From Deltaproteobacteria bacterium (GTDB lineage: Bacteria > Desulfobacterota > Desulfobacteria > Desulfobacterales > ETH-SRB1), in assembly GCA_003647525.1 (NCBI GenBank), contig QMMZ01000206.1, forward strand, positions 1 to 5,078: DNA of 5,078 bases, read 5' to 3'. A model generated the notes under the pieces. It was not told where the DNA came from. It did not search any database and saw only the letters and a program-made list of their open reading frames with translations. A program made the translations under genes and the position numbers. Below are positions 1 to 4,852 of this stretch, one piece after another; positions within the stretch are counted from its first letter, which is position 1; each line of letters begins with the position of its first letter.

Positions 1-125
1 TCCTTAACAATCTTGATTTATTTTTTAAAGCGCGTGGTTGATGGCGGACCGGTTTCGTTCTTAGGGAAAGATCTATTTGTCAAAGTGGCAACAACTTGAA
101 GTTTGAAACCATTAGATTTTTTTAA

Positions 126-131
126 AAGGAG
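126..131 (+). promoter_or_regulatory. Shine-Dalgarno of the cold shock gene
   Basis: AAGGAG lies 9 bases before the ATG at 141, a strong, well-placed ribosome binding site that fixes the start. The leader before it (1-125) contains no gene. CspA-family messages often have long structured leaders, but I could not identify a convincing -35/-10 pair here. Confidence 0.85.
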
Positions 132-140
132 ATTGTCGCT

Positions 141-341
141 ATGGCTAATGGAATTGTGAAATGGTTCAGCAACCAAAAAGGTTTTGGATTCATTGAACAG
201 GAAGATGGTCCTGATGTATTTGTTCATCATTCAGGAATCAACGCATCTGGTTTTAAATCCCTTAATGAGGGTGATCGAGTTACATTTGACATCGAGCAAG
301 GGCAAAAGGGTCCTGCCGCTGTAAATGTAATTGTAGTTTAA
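141..341 (+). CDS. CspA-family cold shock protein (single CSD domain)
   Basis: This encodes a 66-residue cytoplasmic protein that is one complete cold shock domain, the usual length for the CspA family. Such proteins fold into a five-stranded OB barrel, bind single-stranded RNA and DNA, and act as RNA chaperones in the cold or in growth control. The opening MANGIVKWF is typical of the family. RNP1 is KGFGFI at residues 13-18 and RNP2 is VFVHH at residues 26-30, with the aromatic nucleic-acid-binding residues W8, F15, F17, F27 and H29 present. The C-terminal half ([20 protein letters not shown]) matches strands 4 and 5. AAGGAG nine bases upstream supports the ATG. The gene stands alone and is followed by a hairpin, so it is probably monocistronic. 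Whether it is cold-induced or constitutive cannot be told from the protein. Confidence 0.97.
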   Translation: MANGIVKWFSNQKGFGFIEQEDGPDVFVHHSGINASGFKSLNEGDRVTFDIEQGQKGPAAVNVIVV

Positions 342-361
342 TTAAATATTTTATAACAAAA

Positions 362-396
362 AGGGCACTCCGTCAAATTAGCGCTGAGTGCCTTCT
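362..396 (+). terminator. Hairpin, probable terminator of the cold shock gene
   Basis: GGCACTC at 364-370 pairs with GAGTGCC at 386-392. A G-U pair (363/393) and an A-T pair (362/394) extend this to about 9 pairs around a 15-base loop. It starts 20 bases after the csp stop. The following bases are only TTCT and not a long T run, so it is a weak intrinsic terminator at best, although the position fits. Confidence 0.5.
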
Positions 397-434
397 CACC
401 CCGCTATGTTTCTGTATTGAAACAGGTTCATCAA

Positions 435-493
435 CGCTACAAAAAAGCATGAAGGCCAAATTTCCGATTTCAATGTTCCGTGAACGCTTACAA
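435..493 (+). repeat. Dispersed repeat, copy A (start of the membrane-protein gene)
   Basis: The 45 bases at 449-493 match the reverse complement of 4736-4780 at 42 positions with no gaps. Weaker gapped similarity extends upstream through a shared TAC-AAAA-G tract to about 435. The three differences are all transitions. This copy contains the ATG and the first 15 codons (MKAKFPISMFRERLQ) of the membrane-protein gene. It has no transposase, target duplication or terminal inverted repeats in view, so it is better described as a short dispersed element than an insertion sequence. Two copies in 5 kb suggest more in the genome. Confidence 0.8.
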
Positions 494-1564
494 TTAATCA
501 TACTGTCGGTAATTTTGCTTGGCCTGCCTTTTCTTGGCATTACCCTTGCCGGTCTTCCTGTCCAACGCTATCTGGAATTTCCGCCTGAAACACAATATAT
601 AGACCATGCGCCTTTTTCCTGGATTGCCTTTACAGGTTATAGCTTATTTATTGTTGCTGCTGTAATATTACCGATATTTATAAAAATTTTCATAAAAGAA
701 AAACAGGTCGCTCCAAAACCCACTGAGTTTTATCCATTTCCGTGGTGGGGATGGCTTGGAATAATTACAGGTTTGACAGCATGGTTCCTTGCATGGACTC
801 GTTTACCCTGGTTTGCAGTATTTCAGCCCCATACATTTATTGCCTTATGGCTCTCTTTCATACTTGTCATAAATGCGCTTACATATAAACGTACTGGAAA
901 CTGCATGATAATTAATCGTCTGAAATACTTTCTTATGCTTTTCCCTGTCAGCGCAGTGTTCTGGTGGTTTTTTGAATATTTGAACCGTTTTGTCCAAAAC
1001 TGGCAGTATATCGGCGTACATTTCAGCTCTTTGGAATACTTTTGTTATGCAACAATATCTTTTTCAACTGTTCTTCCGGCTGTTCTTGGAGCTCGCGAAT
1101 GGATACAAAGTTTTTCATGGGTTGAAAAATATAATAATTTAATTCCCTTCGGCATTTTTCAGTCAAAGCCAATTGCTCTGTCTGTTTTAATAGCATCCAG
1201 TGCAGGGATAGTATTAATGGGTATCTGGCCGGATTATCTTTTTCCTCTCCTCTGGATATCACCGCTTTTAATTATAGTATCTTTCCGGATTTTGTCAGGA
1301 GAAAACCATGTTTTTTCAGATATTGCACGGGGAGACTGGCGTCTGGTTATATCATCAGCCCTGGCTGCATTATTCTGCGGGTGTTTTTGGGAAATGTGGA
1401 ACTACTTCAGCTTAACCAAATGGGTATACAGCGTTCCATTTGTTCAACGATTTCAAGTGTTCGAAATGCCTATTCATGGTTATGCGGGCTATCTTCCTTT
1501 TGGGCTTGAATGCTCGTTAATTGGAAAAATCCTGGCTCAAATTTTTCGCAAGCCGAGTTTGTAA
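449..1564 (+). CDS. Multi-pass inner membrane protein of unknown function with an internal duplication
   Basis: This encodes 371 residues, very rich in Trp, Phe, Leu and Ile, with about nine or ten probable membrane helices by eye (roughly 15-37, 56-81, 99-117, 123-144, 159-175, 193-214, 241-260, 262-282, 298-314 and 343-362). I do not recognise the family and assign no function. Residues about 100-214 and 241-358 look like two related halves. Each has an LW-(L/I)-S hydrophobic helix (133-144 and 268-282), then (F/W)-E-x-x-N-x(5-6)-W-x-Y (175-187 and 314-327), then an LP segment (209-210 and 349-350). The paired E176/N179 and E315/N318 are candidate functional polar residues in or near the membrane. 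The ATG at 449 has no evident Shine-Dalgarno. The first 15 codons are encoded by a dispersed repeat, so Met9 (473) is an alternative start. It appears to be its own transcription unit, with no functional link to the neighbouring trp genes. Confidence 0.82.
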   Translation: MKAKFPISMFRERLQLIILSVILLGLPFLGITLAGLPVQRYLEFPPETQYIDHAPFSWIAFTGYSLFIVAAVILPIFIKIFIKEKQVAPKPTEFYPFPWWGWLGIITGLTAWFLAWTRLPWFAVFQPHTFIALWLSFILVINALTYKRTGNCMIINRLKYFLMLFPVSAVFWWFFEYLNRFVQNWQYIGVHFSSLEYFCYATISFSTVLPAVLGAREWIQSFSWVEKYNNLIPFGIFQSKPIALSVLIASSAGIVLMGIWPDYLFPLLWISPLLIIVSFRILSGENHVFSDIARGDWRLVISSALAALFCGCFWEMWNYFSLTKWVYSVPFVQRFQVFEMPIHGYAGYLPFGLECSLIGKILAQIFRKPSL

Positions 1565-1603
1565 ATTTCTGGTAATTCAATATTGAACACTTTACTTAAT
1601 AGC

Positions 1604-1641
1604 AGCCGTTGTGTAATTAGGGCTCGCTAAACAGGACGGCT
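1604..1641 (+). other. Inverted repeat between the membrane-protein gene and trpD
   Basis: AGCCGT (1604-1609) pairs with ACGGCT (1636-1641) across a 26-base loop that itself contains TTAG/CTAA arms (1617-1620 and 1627-1630). It lies 40 bases after the membrane-protein stop. There is no T run after it, so it is a poor intrinsic terminator. It could be a leader structure or chance. Confidence 0.3.
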
Positions 1642-1657
1642 ATGAATTGATTCATAT

Positions 1658-1701
1658 ATTGCAAGAAATATCTTGCTATGATAATAATTATCAATTGCAA
1701 G
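1658..1701 (+). promoter_or_regulatory. Symmetric element cluster upstream of trpD, including a Fur-type 7-1-7 palindrome
   Basis: TGATAAT-A-ATTATCA at 1679-1693 is a perfect 7-1-7 inverted repeat, identical to the heptamer model of Fur/PerR-family boxes (TGATAATnATTATCA). It is preceded by GCAAGA-AATA-TCTTGC (1661-1676), a perfect 6-bp stem with a 4-base loop. The whole block is bracketed by direct repeats of ATTGCAAG (1658-1665 and 1694-1701). A possible but weak promoter is TTGCAA (1659-1664) with GATAAT (1680-1685), 15 bases apart; its -10 would lie inside the palindrome, an arrangement suited to repression. The block ends 68 bases before the trpD ATG. Regulator identity is inference only. 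Confidence 0.5.
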
Positions 1702-1753
1702 TGAGTTAAAGTTAAGGTGTTTTGTTTGGTTTAAAGCTGAACCATTACAACGT

Positions 1754-1759
1754 AAGGAG
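1754..1759 (+). promoter_or_regulatory. Shine-Dalgarno that decides the trpD start
   Basis: AAGGAG sits 10 bases before the ATG at 1770. The reading frame is open back to a TTG at 1722, but that would add 16 residues not expected in TrpD. The start at 1770 is therefore preferred. Confidence 0.85.
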
Positions 1760-1769
1760 AATAAACGCT

Positions 1770-2786
1770 ATGTTTCGGGAAAATCTTCAAAAAATTGTTA
1801 GCGGAAATGATTTGAATGAAGCTGAAATGTCTCAAATGATCGCTGAAATATTTTCAGGTAACGTTACTGATGCCCAGATTGGCGCATTTATGGCGGCTTT
1901 AGCCACAAAAGGCGAAACATTTGAAGAACTGGCCGGAGCGGCCCGAGCCATGCGCAGAAAAGCTCTGCGCATTCAGGTCTCAGCCCCCAATGTGGTGGAC
2001 ACATGTGGAACCGGTGGAGACGCTGCTCAAACATTTAATATTTCAACCACAACCGCTTTTGTTGTTGCAGGTTGTGGTGTAACGGTAGCCAAACACGGGA
2101 ATCGTTCTGTGTCAAGCCGATGCGGCAGTGCGGATCTTCTTGAAGTCCTGGGGGTAAAACTGGATACAAATCCGGAAATAGTAGAAGAAGCTATTCAGGA
2201 AATCGGCATTGGCTTTTTATACGCACCTCTTTATCATGGAGCAATGAGATATGCTGCCAAAGCGAGAAAAGAAGTTGGGATTCGCAGTATTTTCAATATG
2301 CTGGGACCCCTGACAAATCCCGCTGCTGCGAATTGTCAGCTTCTTGGAGTCTATGCGCCTCATTTGACTGAAATGTTTGCTTATGCTCTGAGAATGCTCG
2401 GCACAAAACACGCATTTGTCGTACATGGACACGACGGGTTGGACGAAATTTCAGTTTGTGCTCCGACACGTATATCCGAACTCAAAGATAATCTTGTAAG
2501 TACCTATGATATAACTCCGGAACAATTTTTTGAAAAAACTGCAAATCCAAAGGTTCTGGAAGGAGGAAATCCTGAAACTAATGCTAAAATAACCAGAAGA
2601 ATTTTTGAAGGAGAAAAAGGTCCAAAACGCAATGTGATATTGATAAATGCTTCCGCAGCACTTGTTGCAGCGGGAAAAGCAAAAGATTTCCGGGAAGGAA
2701 TAAAGCTTGCTGAAAATTCCATTGACAAAGGAGCTGCTATAGAAAAAATAGAAAAGCTCGTTCGTTTTACACAGGAAAATGGATAA
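1770..2786 (+). CDS. trpD: Anthranilate phosphoribosyltransferase
   Basis: This cytoplasmic enzyme transfers the phosphoribosyl group of PRPP to anthranilate, the second step of tryptophan synthesis from chorismate. With the ATG at 1770 it is 338 residues, the usual family length. The N-terminal helical region opens MFRENLQKIV. The PRPP/Mg site DTCGTGGD is at residues 77-84, followed by NIST at 90-93. KHGNRSVSSRCGSADLLE is at 108-125, R166 and GIRSIFNMLGPLTNP at 170-184 form the anthranilate tunnel side, and VHGHDGLDEIS at 218-228 carries the DE pair that binds metal. All key motifs are intact, so it should be active. There is no fused glutamine amidotransferase (TrpG) domain. It is the first gene of a tight DCF cluster, and trpC starts directly after its TAA. 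No tandem Trp codons or leader peptide are visible upstream, so classical attenuation is not supported. Confidence 0.97.
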   Translation: MFRENLQKIVSGNDLNEAEMSQMIAEIFSGNVTDAQIGAFMAALATKGETFEELAGAARAMRRKALRIQVSAPNVVDTCGTGGDAAQTFNISTTTAFVVAGCGVTVAKHGNRSVSSRCGSADLLEVLGVKLDTNPEIVEEAIQEIGIGFLYAPLYHGAMRYAAKARKEVGIRSIFNMLGPLTNPAAANCQLLGVYAPHLTEMFAYALRMLGTKHAFVVHGHDGLDEISVCAPTRISELKDNLVSTYDITPEQFFEKTANPKVLEGGNPETNAKITRRIFEGEKGPKRNVILINASAALVAAGKAKDFREGIKLAENSIDKGAAIEKIEKLVRFTQENG

Positions 2787-3581
2787 ATGGGAAAAGATTT
2801 TCTAGAAGTAATAGTTAAACATAAAAAAGAAGAAATTGCAGAGGCAAAAAAACTTATTCCGGAAAATCAACTTTGTAAGGATGCTTTTACATCTATTAAA
2901 AGACGGCATTTTATTAAGAAACTTGAGAAACCAGGTTTTTCAGGAGTTAATATCATTGCGGAAATCAAACGTGCATCCCCCTCTAAGGGCGACATTTGTC
3001 CGGACATGAATCCGGCAGCATATGCTCAGGAATATGAAAAGGGAGGAGCTGCTGCTATATCCGTGCTTACGGATCAGCCTTATTTTAAAGGCAGTTTAGA
3101 TGACCTTAAAAAAGCTCGTAACGCATCAACCCTGCCTGTGCTTCGAAAAGATTTTTTAATCTCTTCATATCAGATATATGAATCTTCAGTCATGGAAGCA
3201 GATGCGCTGCTTCTTATAGCCCGTATTCTTTCGCGGGAACAATTGTGTGATTATTTAGAACTTTGCAACGAACTCAAACTCGATGCTCTTGTGGAAATAT
3301 ACTCGGAAAAAGATCTTGAAGCAGCAACACTGGCAAAGGCCAGGCTGATCGGAATTAACAATCGGAACTTGAGTTCTTTTGAGACCAATATTGATAATGC
3401 AATAAAACTTGTATCACTTCTTGAGCCATATCAAATAGCTGTTGCTGCCAGTGGAATACAAAACAGAGATGATATTGTTAAAAATCAGCAAGCAGGTATA
3501 TGGAATTTTCTTATCGGAGAAAGTCTTGTGAGAGCTGAGAACTGCCAGGCATTTCTAAGGTCTCTCATGGGGGTGGGTTAG
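2787..3581 (+). CDS. trpC: Indole-3-glycerol phosphate synthase
   Basis: This converts CdRP (carboxyphenylamino-deoxyribulose phosphate) to indole-3-glycerol phosphate with loss of CO2 and water. It is a 264-residue monofunctional TIM barrel of normal length, not fused to TrpF. Visible active-site elements are EIKRASPSKG at 59-68 (E59 and catalytic K61), LRKDF at 119-123 (K121), ALVEIY at 167-172 (E170), GINNRNL at 189-195 (N191), and the phosphate-binding FLIGESLVRA near the C terminus (241-250). The usual V-(A/S)-E-S-G-I motif reads VAASGI (219-224), so a normally conserved Glu (E210 in the Sulfolobus enzyme numbering) is Ala221. The adjacent Ser222 is kept. The ATG abuts the trpD stop with no spacer, and AGGA at 2773-2776 inside trpD can serve as its ribosome site. 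Translational coupling with trpD is likely. Confidence 0.96.
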   Translation: MGKDFLEVIVKHKKEEIAEAKKLIPENQLCKDAFTSIKRRHFIKKLEKPGFSGVNIIAEIKRASPSKGDICPDMNPAAYAQEYEKGGAAAISVLTDQPYFKGSLDDLKKARNASTLPVLRKDFLISSYQIYESSVMEADALLLIARILSREQLCDYLELCNELKLDALVEIYSEKDLEAATLAKARLIGINNRNLSSFETNIDNAIKLVSLLEPYQIAVAASGIQNRDDIVKNQQAGIWNFLIGESLVRAENCQAFLRSLMGVG

Positions 3582-4244
3582 ATGAATAATAACTGTCCTC
3601 AGGTTAAGGTGTGTGGTCTAACCAGTGTTGAGCAAGCTATAGGATGTGCTAATCTTGGGGCAAATGCAATCGGCTGTGTTTTTTTCCCAAAAAGTCCAAG
3701 GCATTTGTCTGAAATTCAGGCAAAAGAAATTTCCATGGCCTTACCTTCAGAAGTAAAAACCGTAGGAGTATTTGTTAATGAGAGCTTTTCGAATATAATG
3801 CATAAGGTTGAATTCTGTGGCCTTAATGCAGTCCAGTTGCACGGCAGGGAATCCCCTGAGCTTGTCAGCAGACTTCAAAAAGAAAACCTTATTGTAATAA
3901 AGGCTTTGTTTGCAGAAGGAAAGCCGAACCTGGATGAAGCAGAAAATTATAAAGCATCAGCATTTCTGGTGGAATGCGGCAAAGGAGTTCTGCCGGGAGG
4001 CAATGCAATAGGATGGGACTGGAAGAAAGTTAAAAGTTTTGGCTATAAATACCCCCTGATCCTGGCCGGTGGTCTGTCGCCCGAGAATATTTCTCATGCT
4101 GTATCGGTCAGCATGCCGGATGCTGTGGACGTCAGTTCAGGTGTAGAGTCTGCCCCAGGCCAAAAAGACCTTGGCAAAGTAAAGTCCTTCCTGAAAGCAG
4201 TTTCCATGTGCGAACTAAAGAAAAACTTCAGGAAAATTTTTTAA
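3582..4244 (+). CDS. trpF: Phosphoribosylanthranilate isomerase
   Basis: This performs the Amadori rearrangement of phosphoribosylanthranilate to CdRP, the step between TrpD and TrpC. It has 220 residues, a normal length for the monofunctional TIM-barrel enzyme. VKVCGLT at 8-14 holds the catalytic Cys11. GCVFFPKSPRHLS at 31-43 carries R40. VQLHG is at 84-88, GGNAIGWDW at 139-147, LAGGLSPENI at 161-170 and VDVSSGVE at 182-189, the last two forming the phosphate site. The general-acid Asp of the LLD(T/S) motif (D126 in the Thermotoga enzyme) aligns with Glu131 in FLVECG, a conservative change. The ATG directly follows the trpC TAG, with G-rich GGGGGTGGG just upstream as ribosome site. It is the last gene of the cluster; no trpB or trpA follows, and a gene on the other strand ends 6 bases away. 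Confidence 0.96.
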   Translation: MNNNCPQVKVCGLTSVEQAIGCANLGANAIGCVFFPKSPRHLSEIQAKEISMALPSEVKTVGVFVNESFSNIMHKVEFCGLNAVQLHGRESPELVSRLQKENLIVIKALFAEGKPNLDEAENYKASAFLVECGKGVLPGGNAIGWDWKKVKSFGYKYPLILAGGLSPENISHAVSVSMPDAVDVSSGVESAPGQKDLGKVKSFLKAVSMCELKKNFRKIF

Positions 4245-4249
4245 AAAAT
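4236..4249. other. AT palindrome between convergent stop codons
   Basis: ATTTTTT-AAAAAAT is a perfect 14-base palindrome overlapping the trpF stop and ending just before the stop of the minus-strand gene. It supplies a T run on each strand but has no GC stem, so a bidirectional intrinsic terminator is possible but not shown. Confidence 0.25.
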
Positions 4250-4250
4250 A

Positions 4251-4715
4251 TCAACCACAAAGCACTTCCTTTACAATCATCGAAGTATCAATATTATCTT
4301 GATGATATACATCACAGACCTCGACAGTATTACAAAGTATAATTCTTTTTACTTTCAAGTTAAAATCTTTGAGCATCGAAAAGAACTTTTTATAGGTTGC
4401 GGGCTTAGTCTCAAGATAAATACCATATCCTTCAGCTAAATGATAAATTTTTGCGAAATGATGTATCAACAGATAAAAGCAAGCTGCTGAAAAGTATTTG
4501 CAATGAGGCTGTTTATACAGTTCAGGACAAAACCTTCCCATATTAATCTGTTTAGAAAACCTGTTTAAAGACAATACCAGGGCGTACGAGATTCGTTCGT
4601 GCGTTTTTTTGTCAGTAATAAAATATTCAACACAATCAGCTTCTTTACAGTAAGAAATTTCATATCTTCTCAAAAGCAAAGGGAGTTTTTCTTGCATAAA
4701 TTTTGATAATGGCAA
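4251..4715 (-). CDS. Uncharacterised 154-residue protein
   Basis: I do not recognise this family. The protein is soluble by eye, with no signal peptide or membrane helix, and is rich in Tyr, Lys, His and Cys (eight Cys, at 23, 28, 63, 72, 79, 128, 134 and 153) but without a regular CxxC zinc pattern. Residues 73-123 (helix YFSAACFYLLIHHFAKIY, then GYGIYLET, then KKFFSMLKDFNLKV) loosely recall the second half of a GNAT acetyltransferase fold, where a helix is followed by an LET strand and a Y-x-K-x-G-F-like end. The acetyl-CoA loop (Q/RxxGxG/A) is not evident, so this is a weak hint only. The start is probably the TTG at 4715, because AGGGGG (4724-4729) lies 8 bases upstream. The only in-frame ATG nearby (4697, residue 7) has no ribosome site. 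It converges on trpF with a 6-base gap, and its upstream region holds repeat copy B. Confidence 0.65.
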   Translation of the reverse strand: MPLSKFMQEKLPLLLRRYEISYCKEADCVEYFITDKKTHERISYALVLSLNRFSKQINMGRFCPELYKQPHCKYFSAACFYLLIHHFAKIYHLAEGYGIYLETKPATYKKFFSMLKDFNLKVKRIILCNTVEVCDVYHQDNIDTSMIVKEVLCG

Positions 4716-4735
4716 ACTTAATTCCCCCTCTACCC

Positions 4736-4792
4736 TTGTAAGTGTTCACGAAACATTGAAATTGGAAATTTGGCCTTCATACTTTTGTACCG
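4736..4792 (-). repeat. Dispersed repeat, copy B (upstream of the 154-residue gene)
   Basis: This is the reverse-orientation partner of copy A. The core 4736-4780 is 42/45 identical to 449-493, with looser similarity to about 4792. Read on the minus strand it contains an ATG (4780) and a 16-codon frame, MKAKFPISMFREHLQG, ending in TAG at 4730-4732. That stop is 15 bases before the TTG of the downstream gene, in a different frame. As with copy A, the element points toward the gene immediately downstream. Whether the small frame is translated is unknown, and it has no good ribosome site. Confidence 0.8.
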
Positions 4793-4827
4793 TTCTTCCC
4801 AATTTCAAGTTTCAAGCCCTGAACGGT
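4789..4827. repeat. Inverted repeat flanking the upstream side of repeat copy B
   Basis: ACCGTTC (4789-4795) and GAACGGT (4821-4827) are perfect 7-base arms separated by 25 bases that include a tandem TTTCAAG-TTTCAAG (4803-4816). The structure lies between the patatin stop and the repeat core. It has no following T run on the minus strand, so it is not an obvious terminator. It may be the end structure of the repeat or a processing site. Confidence 0.4.
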
Positions 4828-4852
4828 TAGAAAACTAATTATTATCAATTGA

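Noticed and set aside
1..125. sigma70 promoter for the cold shock gene
   Set aside because: TTGTCA at 77-82 and TTGAAG at 96-101 have no reasonable -10 at 16-18 bases. The promoter may lie further upstream or use another consensus.
18..230. Minus-strand frame of about 70 codons across the cold shock leader
   Set aside because: It overlaps the start of the well-supported cold shock gene in antisense and its translation resembles no family. It is a shadow frame.
1023..1262. Minus-strand frame inside the membrane-protein gene
   Set aside because: It is antisense to a coherent membrane protein, with no ribosome site or recognisable product.
1562..1597. Possible degenerate third repeat copy after the membrane-protein stop (AAATTTC, AATTCAAT, GAACACTT in order)
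   Set aside because: The alignment needs several gaps in AT-rich DNA and lacks the GAAGGCC part. It is not above what chance can give.
1722..1769. Extension of TrpD to a TTG at 1722
   Set aside because: The added 16 residues are not part of the family, and a strong AAGGAG is placed for the ATG at 1770.
1565..1769. Classical trp attenuator with leader peptide, or a T-box
   Set aside because: There are no tandem Trp codons in a short frame and no terminator with a T run. No T-box sequence was seen.
1770..1790. TrpD opening MFRENLQ resembles the repeat-encoded MFRE(R/H)LQ, suggesting a third repeat copy
   Set aside because: Only about 16 of 21 bases match, similarity stops on both sides, and MFRENLQKIV is a normal TrpD N terminus. 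It is best explained by chance.
2217..2728. Two minus-strand frames inside trpD
   Set aside because: They lie opposite conserved TrpD motifs and have no family resemblance. They are shadow frames.
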